Of a DNA stretch of 36,579 nt, positions 24,780 to 32,410 are shown piece after piece. The notes under the pieces were generated by a model. The model was not told the DNA's origin. It was given only the letters and a program-made list of their open reading frames with translations, and searched no databases. Position 1 is the stretch's first letter. Every line of letters begins with the position of its first letter. The translations under genes and the position numbers were made by a program. This DNA is from an uncultured Granulosicoccaceae bacterium (GTDB taxonomy: Bacteria > Pseudomonadota > Gammaproteobacteria > Granulosicoccales > Granulosicoccaceae): contig CALHNS010000092.1 in the NCBI GenBank assembly GCA_938035125.1, positions 1 to 36,579 on the forward strand, in the 5' to 3' direction.

Positions 24780-24832
24780 TCTAAGCGTGTATCCATGATG
24801 AATTTCAAACGACTACAACGTATTGCAAGGTA

Positions 24833-25411
24833 CTATTTCGACTGTGACTCACAACCCGGGGTGGGTACACTTAGCCCAGTTACGTGGTTATAGGATTCAG
24901 TAACAAGCTGCATAAGAACATCAAGTTCCTCTTCAGTATTCACAGAATACAGCATTACTAAGCCTTCCCATCCATCAAATCTATCCGCCCAAGGATGACG
25001 TTCACCCCAACCTTTCTTATCAAGCTCTACTGCACGCTCATAAGTAAACGCAGCGTGTAAGCTACCATCGGTGTGGATGTGAGCAAACTCGCGCCCAGCA
25101 ACGATGGCTTTGGGGAAAGCTACGGGTATGTCGCTGGCCAGCCACATACCCATTGCACCCGGCAACGACACAATTGTTGGGCGCTTCTCAACTCCTGGAA
25201 GTGAGAAAGCAAACTGCTTAAACTTTTCGTTAAGTTCATTGTTGGGGGTAACGTCTAACTGTGTGTGCGGAACCGAACCGGTTGTTCGAGTTCGTGGCCC
25301 ATCTTTTTCGGGCAAAGTATTTGAATCGCATGACTCTTTTTCTGACGAAAAAACGGGGTTTGCTAAACAACAGAACAATAAACTCATCCCAAAAGTACTA
25401 AGCAGTTTCAT
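24833..25411 (-). CDS. Exported luciferase-domain (DUF5519-like) protein
   Basis: A 192-residue protein. Residues 1-22 look like a signal peptide ending in NPVFS. The conserved block is AIVAGREFAHIHTDGSLHAAFTYERAVELDKKGWGERHPWADR, which I recognise from the PF17648 luciferase-like domain (histidine-containing strand followed by GWGERHP). In known proteins this domain occurs alone or as a C-terminal module; its activity is not established. ATG follows GGAGG on the minus strand. It lies 29 nt downstream of the lipoprotein gene at 25441-25950, suggesting a two-gene operon. The function is unknown; light emission should not be inferred from the domain name. Confidence 0.65.
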   Translation of the reverse strand: MKLLSTFGMSLLFCCLANPVFSSEKESCDSNTLPEKDGPRTRTTGSVPHTQLDVTPNNELNEKFKQFAFSLPGVEKRPTIVSLPGAMGMWLASDIPVAFPKAIVAGREFAHIHTDGSLHAAFTYERAVELDKKGWGERHPWADRFDGWEGLVMLYSVNTEEELDVLMQLVTESYNHVTGLSVPTPGCESQSK

Positions 25412-25440
25412 AAAACCTCCAATTCGCTAAACGTCAGTAT

Positions 25441-25950
25441 TTACTCAGCGCCTTTAAGTTGTTGCAAAGCGCCAGCCCAATCTTCTAGGTGATAGGAACG
25501 CACAATTTGACCATTTTCTACCGTGTGTATATCAATGGTTAGAATATCAAAGCTTTTGCCTTTTCCATCAACACCAAATAATGGGCCTTTTGGCGTGCCA
25601 GTTGCGCGACTTCTAACCACAACCGTATTGCCTTCTTGAACCATCTCTTGCACTTCCCAATTCAAATCTGGCATCAGCTTTGCGAAAAACCCACTGACCT
25701 GCCCAATAAACTCTTCGCGCTTTTTGTTTACGCCTGAATAGTCGCCTATGCTTTCCCAATTCTCCGACGTGGAATTTTTAAAGACTTGAGCATGTTCTTG
25801 TGATGCAGGATTACTTAAAAAGTCATAAAAACTTTGCACTACAGCCTTTTCACTTCCCATCTCATCAGATTTTGTGTTGGCCGTGGCACAGCCTGCCATG
25901 AAAATAAAGCCTAAGCTAGCGGCAACTAAGTAAGTTTTCAACGTGTTCAT
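25441..25950 (-). CDS. SnoaL-like/NTF2-fold lipoprotein
   Basis: A 169-residue protein with a lipoprotein signal: hydrophobic segment ending in FMAGC, C21 being the predicted lipidated residue. The mature part is a single NTF2-like (SnoaL/ester cyclase type) domain: EKAVVQSFYDFLSNPA as the first helix, REEFIGQVSGFFAKLMPDLNWEVQEMVQEGNTVVVRSRATGTPKG and the C-terminal strand region VENGQIVRSYHLEDW. Such domains bind hydrophobic small molecules in a conical pocket, with variable or no catalytic activity. ATG has AGAGAG upstream on the minus strand. First gene of a probable pair with the luciferase-domain protein. A 6-bp inverted repeat (25994-25999 with 26005-26010) lies upstream in its promoter area. 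Confidence 0.8.
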   Translation of the reverse strand: MNTLKTYLVAASLGFIFMAGCATANTKSDEMGSEKAVVQSFYDFLSNPASQEHAQVFKNSTSENWESIGDYSGVNKKREEFIGQVSGFFAKLMPDLNWEVQEMVQEGNTVVVRSRATGTPKGPLFGVDGKGKSFDILTIDIHTVENGQIVRSYHLEDWAGALQQLKGAE

Positions 25951-26153
25951 TATAACTCTCTCTATTATTGACGATAGTTATATTGAACAATTTTCTATTG
26001 ATTGAATAGATAGTACTAATAAATTGCACTGTTCGGAATAGTTTACTAATGTAAAAACAATCAAACAACAGCACTGTTTAACATAGCGCCAGTTGAGGCT
26101 GGAATTCAGAGAGCCTGTAAGAGATTGAATTATTGCACTAAGCCGTGCTGCAT

Positions 26154-27176
26154 TTAAAGTCGTTGTAATTCAATTCGTAAATTATCAGAGAAACTGTCGA
26201 ACTTATAACTCCATGTACGGGATTCATAACCTGTTGCATCAATGACGAGTTTGTGTTCCTGCCCACCTAATTCGGAAAATTCGAATGCACCGTTTTTATC
26301 TGTTAGCCTGAACCGATAAGAATAAGATTCAATACCTTCATGAACAAACTGTGCTGTCAAGACCACCCTAGCTTGTAATATGGGAGCACCAAGGTCATCA
26401 CTCACCCAACCCGATAAATGATAGCCGCCCTTATCAAGCATTAATATTAGGTTCTGATATTCATTGGGTTGCAAAGAGATACCACTTAATTTGAAATGGT
26501 CTTCTCCATCGGTGGAAAGTTGTAAATCACCTGCCGGAAATTCGTTAAGCTGAAAAAACCCCGATGAATCACTCACTATCTTGCTTCCGGGAAAAGCCAT
26601 ACCGATATTGCGAACTAAAATCTCAAAACCCGAAACCGGTAAATTGTCGACATCAACGATCATACCGTCGACCGACACCAGATCAATGGAATCTAGTGTA
26701 ATGGTAACTCTATCCATGTTGTTTTCAACCCGCAATGGGTTCAGAACATAACCAGCATAAGCGCCTGAACCAAATACTTCCAAACGATATTCATCGTTTG
26801 GAACAACACCGCGAATCACAAACTCACCGTTTGTATCGGTTGTTGCTGAGAAAATATCTTGTTGCCCAGCTGCGGTGTTCATTAAACTAAGTTCGATGAG
26901 CAACCCGTTGATACCTATACTTAATGAATCAATCACTTTTCCCTTTACATCTACTTCCAAATTCTTTGGCAAGGAACGAGTGGAGGCAACATCATCCGAG
27001 GCGGCATTGGTTTGCACATTTAAAAAGGGAGCAACCTCAACATCGTCTACCTCAATATTGCTCATTGGCGCATCGTTTTGAGTGGCTTGAGGCTTACTAT
27101 TGCTTTGCCAAATGTACACACCGATAACCAACATCAAAAAGGCGATTGTGTATAGCGAGGTTTTCCTAAACATCAT
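26154..27176 (-). CDS. Membrane-anchored protein with carboxypeptidase-regulatory-like repeats
   Basis: A 340-residue protein with an N-terminal membrane anchor (about residues 8-24, LYTIAFLMLVIGVYIW) and a low-complexity linker to about residue 70. The rest is a row of three beta-sandwich repeats of the CarboxypepD_reg/Cna-B type. Each shows the hallmark of a G..V.G.V.D...P...A.V followed by a T.D..G.F...G pattern: TTDTNGEFVIRGVVPNDEYRLEV, VSDSSGFFQLNEFPAG and LTDKNGAFEFSELGGQEHKLVI. These domains are usually structural or binding modules facing the periplasm. No enzyme domain is present. Two adjacent ATG codons start the gene (complement of 27171-27176). Role unknown. Confidence 0.75.
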   Translation of the reverse strand: MMFRKTSLYTIAFLMLVIGVYIWQSNSKPQATQNDAPMSNIEVDDVEVAPFLNVQTNAASDDVASTRSLPKNLEVDVKGKVIDSLSIGINGLLIELSLMNTAAGQQDIFSATTDTNGEFVIRGVVPNDEYRLEVFGSGAYAGYVLNPLRVENNMDRVTITLDSIDLVSVDGMIVDVDNLPVSGFEILVRNIGMAFPGSKIVSDSSGFFQLNEFPAGDLQLSTDGEDHFKLSGISLQPNEYQNLILMLDKGGYHLSGWVSDDLGAPILQARVVLTAQFVHEGIESYSYRFRLTDKNGAFEFSELGGQEHKLVIDATGYESRTWSYKFDSFSDNLRIELQRL

Positions 27177-27310
27177 CGTTTATTCTAAATCGATTAAACA
27201 GCCTATTCCAATTGTGCACGTCAATGGCTCAAAGGGGTTGCCTATTGGCCATATATTGGGCTCATTGCTGCCAAAGCGGAACCTGCATACACTCCATTGA
27301 ACTTATGATC

Positions 27311-27346
27311 ATCATTTTCGCTAAAAGTTATTCGAAATGATAATAT
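27311..27346 (+). promoter_or_regulatory. Inverted repeat upstream of the flavin monooxygenase
   Basis: ATCATTT (27311-27317) pairs with AAATGAT (27335-27341), extended by CG/CG with one bulged base. A -10-like TAATAT (27341-27346) overlaps the right arm, which would suit a repressor site. No convincing -35 box is seen. The rest of the 249-bp gap (27177-27425) holds nothing I can name. Confidence 0.3.
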
Positions 27347-27425
27347 TTGTAGAGATAACATAGCCTTTTGGGCCTACCAAATGGTGAAGGCAAGACGCGC
27401 TGTAAAAGATTGGGAAACGGCATAA

Positions 27426-28613
27426 ATGCGATTTGATCTGATACCAAATTTCAGTCCTGGTGAAACCATCCCTTGGGATCAGTCATTGGAGATGATGCGT
27501 GAACAAACTGGCCTTGCTGAACAAGCAGGCTTTACCACAGCTTGGTTTACAGAGCACCATTTTGCTCACAACGGGTATATGAACGCGCCACCTAATCCGA
27601 TTCAAATGTGCACACACATGGCAGCGCATTTTAATAAAATTCGCGTGGGCACCTGCCCCGTGGTATTACCTGATTGGCATCCATTGCGTGTTGCTGAAGA
27701 TGTAGCAATGCTAGATAACATGTCGCTTGGTCGTGTTGACTTCGGCGTGGCAAAAGGCATCAATGAGCGCGCTACGATTCAATTCAACACAGACGCTGAT
27801 AGACGCAACAACGATAAAGTTATGCGCTTGTATTTGGAATCCTTAGAAGTGATTTTAAAAGCGTGGACGAACGATGCGTTTACACACACAGGTGAGTTTT
27901 ACCAATTCCCAGTGCCGGGCTGGAAAGAAACCAACCGATTTTTCGAACCACTTGATCCGCGTTATCACGATGCTGATGGTGAATACAAAGCCATGTACCT
28001 GCACCCTCGCCCGTACCAAGATCCACACCCACCGGTTTGGTTGATGTCAAATGCCCCGCCCGCACATGGCATTGCAGCGTCGCAAGGCCAAGGCGTTATT
28101 TCAATGGCAACAGCTCCTAAAAGAACCTTAGCGTGTTGGGAACCCTACCGGGAAGAACTGAGTAAATTGAAAGGTTACGATGCAGAACTGGGTGAAGGCG
28201 TTGGTGTATGCGTGCCATTTTTTGTTGGTGAAACCATGCAACAAGCCATTGACACCATACGCCCAGCCATCAACGCGTACTATGAATTCTTAGGCGGTTC
28301 ACGTCCAGCAGGTGAATGGACAAAACACGGCTACCTTGATGTGGGTGAAGAGATGACAGCGGAAGATGAAAAATCTGACTGGTTTGATTTTCTCAATAAA
28401 CGAGGCATTATCGTGGTGGGTGATGCGCAATTCGTTATTGAGCGCTTCCAAGAACGAAGAGAAACCATCGGGCTGGATCATTTGGTGTTAATGCAGCAAT
28501 ATACCGGCGTGCCCTATGCCAATATACTGGCAAGTTGGGATCGGCTTTTTGAGAAAGTAGTGCCGCAATTTGGTACTTCTTCCATTGCTCAACGCCGGAC
28601 GCAAAAAACCTAA
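27426..28613 (+). CDS. LLM-class flavin-dependent monooxygenase (bacterial luciferase-like)
   Basis: A 395-residue TIM-barrel flavoprotein of the luciferase-like monooxygenase superfamily. LAEQAGFTTAWFTEHHFAHNGYMNAPPN carries the conserved EHHF after strand 2; RVGTCPVVLPDWHPLRVAEDVAMLDNMSLGRVDFGVAKG is the characteristic flavin and substrate region; and HPPVWLMSNAPPAHGIAASQG lies near the phosphate-binding end. It would use reduced FMN and oxygen supplied by a separate reductase, which is not encoded nearby. Substrates range from alkanals to heterocycles and cannot be assigned. It is the first of four same-strand genes (LLM, GST, hydrolase, SnoaL-like) with short gaps of about 60 nt. Confidence 0.88.
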   Translation: MRFDLIPNFSPGETIPWDQSLEMMREQTGLAEQAGFTTAWFTEHHFAHNGYMNAPPNPIQMCTHMAAHFNKIRVGTCPVVLPDWHPLRVAEDVAMLDNMSLGRVDFGVAKGINERATIQFNTDADRRNNDKVMRLYLESLEVILKAWTNDAFTHTGEFYQFPVPGWKETNRFFEPLDPRYHDADGEYKAMYLHPRPYQDPHPPVWLMSNAPPAHGIAASQGQGVISMATAPKRTLACWEPYREELSKLKGYDAELGEGVGVCVPFFVGETMQQAIDTIRPAINAYYEFLGGSRPAGEWTKHGYLDVGEEMTAEDEKSDWFDFLNKRGIIVVGDAQFVIERFQERRETIGLDHLVLMQQYTGVPYANILASWDRLFEKVVPQFGTSSIAQRRTQKT

Positions 28614-28672
28614 GTTGCTTACACACCTTCACAAAATTTTCACTTTATTCGCCAATAAACTAGAGCTTACCA

Positions 28673-29359
28673 ATGCCTGAATCACCAATTGAAATATGGG
28701 GCAGACCTTATTCCTCTAATGTCATCCCTGTGATCTGGGCGGCTGAAGAATGCAACCTCAACTATAAACTTAAGCTTGCAGGGGGCAGCTTCGGGCAATT
28801 AGATACCCCAGAATTCGGCAAAATGAATCCCAACAGAATGATCCCGACCTTACGTGACGGTGATTTTAGTTTATGGGAATCTCATACAATAGTTCGCTAC
28901 CTATGTGCAAAATTCGCAGCAGGCAGTTTATGCCCTGAGAACATTCAACAGCGTGCCGTAGCAGATCAATGGATGGAATGGAGTGGTACGCGCGCTTTTC
29001 CTCCTGTTATTCAATTATTTTTCGCCACCGTTCGAACTGCCCCTGAAAAAAGAGACTCGGCAATCATTCAATCTTATGCAAATGATGCAGCGAATGTTCT
29101 AAAGATACTCGAGATACATCTTGAACAGCATGACTATGTCGCTGGCAACGAATTCACAATGGGTGATATACCATTGGGCGCTGTTGTTTACCGTTACTTT
29201 AATATTGAAATTGAAAGGCCCTCACTACCCAATACGGAAGCTTGGTATAAAAGATTATGCGAACGATATGCCTATCAAAAACACGTCATGCGCTTTTTCG
29301 GCACTAATCCAGATGAGTGGCAAGCGCTGGAAATTGCGAGTGCATCGGAAGGTGATTAG
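28673..29359 (+). CDS. Glutathione S-transferase family protein
   Basis: A 228-residue cytosolic GST. The thioredoxin-fold N-terminal domain (about 1-82) begins IEIWGRPYSSNVIPVIWAAEE, where serine residues after RPY take the catalytic position of theta/beta-like classes. NPNRMIPTLRDGDFSLWESHTIVRYL contains the cis-proline and the glutathione-binding ES pair. The helical C-terminal domain carries EFTMGDIPLGAVVYR, the usual N-capping motif. Bacterial members of this group often serve in degradation of aromatics or xenobiotics by adding glutathione or removing halide. Position between an LLM monooxygenase and a hydrolase fits such a role, by inference. Confidence 0.88.
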   Translation: MPESPIEIWGRPYSSNVIPVIWAAEECNLNYKLKLAGGSFGQLDTPEFGKMNPNRMIPTLRDGDFSLWESHTIVRYLCAKFAAGSLCPENIQQRAVADQWMEWSGTRAFPPVIQLFFATVRTAPEKRDSAIIQSYANDAANVLKILEIHLEQHDYVAGNEFTMGDIPLGAVVYRYFNIEIERPSLPNTEAWYKRLCERYAYQKHVMRFFGTNPDEWQALEIASASEGD

Positions 29360-29420
29360 TACTTAACCGCTTCTTTATGCGAAGCCTATTGTTACAAACC
29401 TATACACACGAGGAACCAAA

Positions 29421-30299
29421 GTGATTGATCATTTAAGCTACCACGAACGTTTTAGTCCTGAAGAATTTGAATCACAGTACAACCTAAGACTTGGCAGGCC
29501 CGACTACGAAGAGACAGTGATACCCGATTGGTTAAAAAACAGCGAAGCAGCGCGCGCGACGATCAGTTGCCAACTAGACGTTCGCTACGGCGAAGGCGAA
29601 AAACAGAAATTAGATGTGTTCACCTGTGGCGATGCGAATGCGGCCACCTTGTTGTACTTTCACGGTGGATACTGGCAGCGCGGAGATAAATCCATTTACA
29701 GTTTTTTAGCTACTCCATTCATAAACGCTAATGTTAACGTCGTTGTGGCAGGTTACGATCTTTGCCCAGCAGTAACACTTACCCAAATTTCAGAACAAGC
29801 CAGACAAGCCGTTAGCTATGTTTACCGTCGATCCACCGACTTAGGTATAAACGGCAAGCGAATTACAGTCATGGGCCACTCGGCCGGTGGTCATATCACC
29901 GAAATGATGATGGGCACAGACTGGAGCCAGTACGCGAATGATTTACCCAAAGAATTAATCGTATCTGGCATCCCGATATCACCACTGAGTTTATTAGAAC
30001 CGGTGCGTCTAACCGCTGGTTTAAATACTGGCATAAGAATGGATGAGGCTGAGGCGGCAAGTGAAAGCCCAATGCTCAATCATCCACCAGCAACGAATGC
30101 ACCGCAGTTGGTCGCCGTAGGGGGTGCCGAAACTGATGAGTTTCATCGTCAATCACAAATGTACTTTGAAAAATTTAATACCAACGAGAGGCAAATTGAA
30201 CTTTACCATGTTCCAGGCGTGGATCATTTTGACGAACTCAATGTCTTGGCAGATCCATCAAGCCCGTTTTTTAAAAAGTCATTGGCATTGATGAGCTAA
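29421..30299 (+). CDS. Alpha/beta hydrolase, arylformamidase (KynB-like) type
   Basis: A 292-residue alpha/beta-hydrolase of the BD-FAE/kynurenine-formamidase-like group. The oxyanion motif HGGYW is at residues 81-85 and the nucleophile is S154 in GHSAGGH. A likely acidic residue is in GGAETDEF and the histidine in GVDHFDELN. N-terminal YNLRLGRPDYEETVIPDWLKNSEAAR resembles formamidase-like relatives. GTG at 29421 is preceded by GAGGAA at normal spacing. No other kynurenine pathway gene is nearby, so tryptophan breakdown is not supported; hydrolysis of an amide or ester made by the flanking monooxygenase is an inference. Confidence 0.82.
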   Translation: MIDHLSYHERFSPEEFESQYNLRLGRPDYEETVIPDWLKNSEAARATISCQLDVRYGEGEKQKLDVFTCGDANAATLLYFHGGYWQRGDKSIYSFLATPFINANVNVVVAGYDLCPAVTLTQISEQARQAVSYVYRRSTDLGINGKRITVMGHSAGGHITEMMMGTDWSQYANDLPKELIVSGIPISPLSLLEPVRLTAGLNTGIRMDEAEAASESPMLNHPPATNAPQLVAVGGAETDEFHRQSQMYFEKFNTNERQIELYHVPGVDHFDELNVLADPSSPFFKKSLALMS

Positions 30300-30368
30300 C
30301 GACCCTTTCAGTTACCATTAACTTTCTTTAACCACCTTTAATCAGTAACACCTAATCGGACAAATTCA

Positions 30369-30740
30369 ATGACAACAGTGACTAAAGAGCTTGTTGATGC
30401 CATTGGCGATGCGTTTAACAACAATGATATAGATGCGGTTATGCAGTACTTCTCAGAGGATGCAATATTTGATCATGCAGCAGGGCCTGATGTTCACGGC
30501 AAGCGCTTTGAAGGCAAGGAAACCATACGCAGCGTATTCAGTGGATTATTTGACAACGCAGAGAAAGTTCACTGGGAAACCCTAGATTGCCACATCAATG
30601 GCAACAAGGTCATTTGTGAATATCGCCGCACTGCGAAATTGAAAAGTGGAGAAGAACAAGATTTTTTAAGCGTAGATATTCTGACCATTGAAGACGGCTT
30701 AATTGTTCATAAAGATACTTACTATAAAAACCGAGCTTAA
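30369..30740 (+). CDS. SnoaL-like/NTF2-fold protein
   Basis: A 123-residue cytoplasmic protein made of one NTF2-like domain. LVDAIGDAFNNNDIDAVMQYFSEDAIFDHAAG is the opening helices and first strand, GKRFEGKETIRSVFSGLF the second helix pair, and IEDGLIVHKDTYYK the final strand. No signal peptide, unlike the lipoprotein copy at 25441-25950. Such proteins act as small-molecule isomerases, cyclases or hydrolases, or only bind ligand. It ends a run of four genes that begins with the LLM monooxygenase. It also marks the 5' boundary of the reverse transcriptase locus, which starts in the next intergenic region. Confidence 0.85.
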   Translation: MTTVTKELVDAIGDAFNNNDIDAVMQYFSEDAIFDHAAGPDVHGKRFEGKETIRSVFSGLFDNAEKVHWETLDCHINGNKVICEYRRTAKLKSGEEQDFLSVDILTIEDGLIVHKDTYYKNRA

Positions 30741-30794
30741 GTTAACTAGCCACTATCTCTTCATGCCCACATTCTAAGAATGTAAAAGATCAAA

Positions 30795-30846
30795 GCGATT
30801 CATTCCTTTTGCAAAGTTGAGCGATTCATTCCTTTTGCAAAGTTGA
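30795..30846. repeat. Perfect 26-bp tandem duplication upstream of the retron promoter
   Basis: Two identical 26-bp units (30795-30820 and 30821-30846) lie head to tail. Each contains the palindrome TTTGCAAA. The second unit ends within the TTGATTGATT stretch that may contain the -35 box of the ncRNA promoter. Confidence 0.95.
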
Positions 30847-30873
30847 TTGATTTTATTCAGTATTTCCCATAAT
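30843..30873 (+). promoter_or_regulatory. Candidate promoter of the retron ncRNA and RT
   Basis: A -10-like CATAAT is at 30868-30873, 8 nt before the first arm of the msr-msd (30882). TTGATT occurs at 30843-30848 (19-nt spacer) and 30847-30852 (15-nt spacer), neither ideal. Initiation about 7 nt after the -10 would place the RNA 5' end almost at the start of a1, as expected for a retron. Confidence 0.45.
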
Positions 30874-30880
30874 GTTCCGT

Positions 30881-31025
30881 TGCGGCACTCTGGATTCGTC
30901 AGCACTATATATTTTGCTGGGCTTTGGGGTTACCCCAAGGCAGGGTATTGCTTTCATTACACTGCAGGAACGGCAATGCACTGCGTGCATGGGCGTTCAT
31001 GCGAATACTTGAGCAGAGTGCCGCG
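30881..31025 (+). ncRNA. Candidate retron msr-msd RNA
   Basis: Arms a1 and a2 are GCGGCACTCTG (30882-30892) and CAGAGTGCCGC (31014-31024), an 11-bp perfect inverted repeat, with a further T-G pair at 30881/31025. Inside, in order: hairpin 1, CAGCA (30900-30904) with TGCTG (30915-30919) and a 10-nt loop; hairpin 2, 30921-30929 with 30933-30941, 9 bp, 3-nt loop; and a long imperfect hairpin spanning 30943-31010, made of 30943-30949 with 31004-31010, 30964-30966 with 31000-31002, 30968-30972 with 30994-30998, and 30976-30981 with 30985-30990. The first two would be the msr, the long one the msd (a cDNA of about 65 nt). The branching guanosine is not assigned. The RT gene starts 22 nt after a2. 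Confidence 0.75.
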
Positions 31026-31046
31026 TATCAACCACGAATGTAAACA

Positions 31047-32330
31047 GTGAACAAACAAACGTTTTTTATAAAGCACCTTGCTCAATGGCTTTTCGAAGTA
31101 GACTGGCATTACAACACCTTGGTTGGGATTTCTATCGAGTGCACTAATGATTTCCCAAGTGACGGTAACGAACTCATTAACGAGCTGTTGCTGCGATATC
31201 CTGTTAAGCCCACTCAGAACTCGATTACCAACTTTTTACTCGAATCCGATCGGATAACAAACTGGTTCAAATTCAAAATAAATCGCCCCACAATAAAGCG
31301 ATTTTCTCTTAAGCCTAAACCCTCATCACTGATTGAAAAACCACTGCCAACTATTGATAGTGTGGGAGATTTAGCTGAATGGTTATCGTTATCCGTAAGC
31401 GAACTTGATTGGTTTACGCAATGTTGGCGTGAAGATGCCTTCTCTTCTGAGCACTTTAAGCACTACCGATACGATTTACTGGAAAAACGCAGCGGAGGAA
31501 TGCGTTTAATCGAAAAACCAAAAACAAAGTTGAAAAAGGTACAACATAAAATTTACCATGAAATTTTATGCACATTAAACACACATCCAGCAGCGCACGG
31601 ATTTTGTATCGGTAGAAATTGTGTTTCGCACGCATCAAATCATATCGGTAAACGATATTTGATGTCGTATGACATTGCGGACTGCTTTCACTCCATCAAT
31701 TGGCCATTAATAAAGGCTGTGTTCCTACGTCTAGGTTATACAACCGAGGTGGCAAGTTATTTAACAGCGCTGTGCACACACCGTGTTCAGTTGAATTACA
31801 AAACATGGCGCTTGTTTAATTCAGCCCAACAATCGCGTTTAAAACAACGGCACTTACCTCAAGGTGCGCCCACCTCGCCTGCTCTTGCCAATGCAGCACT
31901 GCATCGTCTAGATTTCAGGTTAGCCGGGTTAGCTAAAAAGTTGGACATGGATTATTCACGCTATGCAGACGATATTGCCTTATCAAGTAATACCCACCGT
32001 GATTGGCGTTTTTTAGAACCACTGATAGGCAGTATTTGTCTTGATGAGGGTATATCACTGAACTACAACAAAACGCGCATTAAACGAAGCCATCAAAAAC
32101 AGCGCTTGGTGGGCATAGTGGTGAACACTAAAACAAATATTGATCGACAGTATTTCGATTCACTTAAGGCTACGTTAATTAACTGCAAAAGGTATGGATT
32201 AGATAGCCAAAATCGTAACGGCCATGCACATTTTCGTGAACACTTGTATGGTCGTATTCAGTATGTTAAATCTCTGAACAAACAACGAGGTGAAAAATTA
32301 GAACGCATTTATCACGAAATTGATGTTTAA
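31047..32330 (+). CDS. Retron-type reverse transcriptase
   Basis: A 427-residue RNA-directed DNA polymerase. Residues about 140-165 (HYRYDLLEKRSGGMRLIEKPK) are the RT1-like region, HPAAHGFCIGRNCVSHASNHIGKRY (180-204) matches the conserved retron segment before motif A, and motif A has catalytic D209 (SYDIADCF). PQGAPTSPALAN (271-282) is motif B, and YADD (306-309) the catalytic core. LVG at 354-356 replaces the usual VTG of retron RTs. Residues 1-105 are an extension with no recognised domain. The C-terminal thumb (SLKATLINCKRYG, NGHAHFREHLYGRIQYVKSLN) is like a widespread family of bacterial RTs. GTG at 31047 lies 22 nt after the candidate a2 arm. No maturase, integrase or Cas1 domain is present. 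Confidence 0.88.
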   Translation: MNKQTFFIKHLAQWLFEVDWHYNTLVGISIECTNDFPSDGNELINELLLRYPVKPTQNSITNFLLESDRITNWFKFKINRPTIKRFSLKPKPSSLIEKPLPTIDSVGDLAEWLSLSVSELDWFTQCWREDAFSSEHFKHYRYDLLEKRSGGMRLIEKPKTKLKKVQHKIYHEILCTLNTHPAAHGFCIGRNCVSHASNHIGKRYLMSYDIADCFHSINWPLIKAVFLRLGYTTEVASYLTALCTHRVQLNYKTWRLFNSAQQSRLKQRHLPQGAPTSPALANAALHRLDFRLAGLAKKLDMDYSRYADDIALSSNTHRDWRFLEPLIGSICLDEGISLNYNKTRIKRSHQKQRLVGIVVNTKTNIDRQYFDSLKATLINCKRYGLDSQNRNGHAHFREHLYGRIQYVKSLNKQRGEKLERIYHEIDV

Positions 32331-32410
32331 ACCATTTTTCACCCTAACAGCACGTTATTCACCCCAAATAATGATAGCTTAACTAGCTCTGTATTCTTAA
32401 TATAAGCGCC

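Noticed and set aside
27426-28613. Bioluminescence luciferase
   Set aside because: It is a general LLM-class monooxygenase; there are no luxB, luxCDE or reductase genes nearby.
30795-30846. CRISPR array
   Set aside because: The repeats are directly adjacent with no spacers and there are only two copies; no cas gene is present. The same holds for the 13-bp repeats at 23948-23999.
30847-31050. 67-codon plus-strand ORF just upstream of the reverse transcriptase
   Set aside because: It coincides with the paired arms and hairpins of the candidate msr-msd, has no ribosome-binding site or recognised family, and its codons follow the RNA structure rather than protein constraint.
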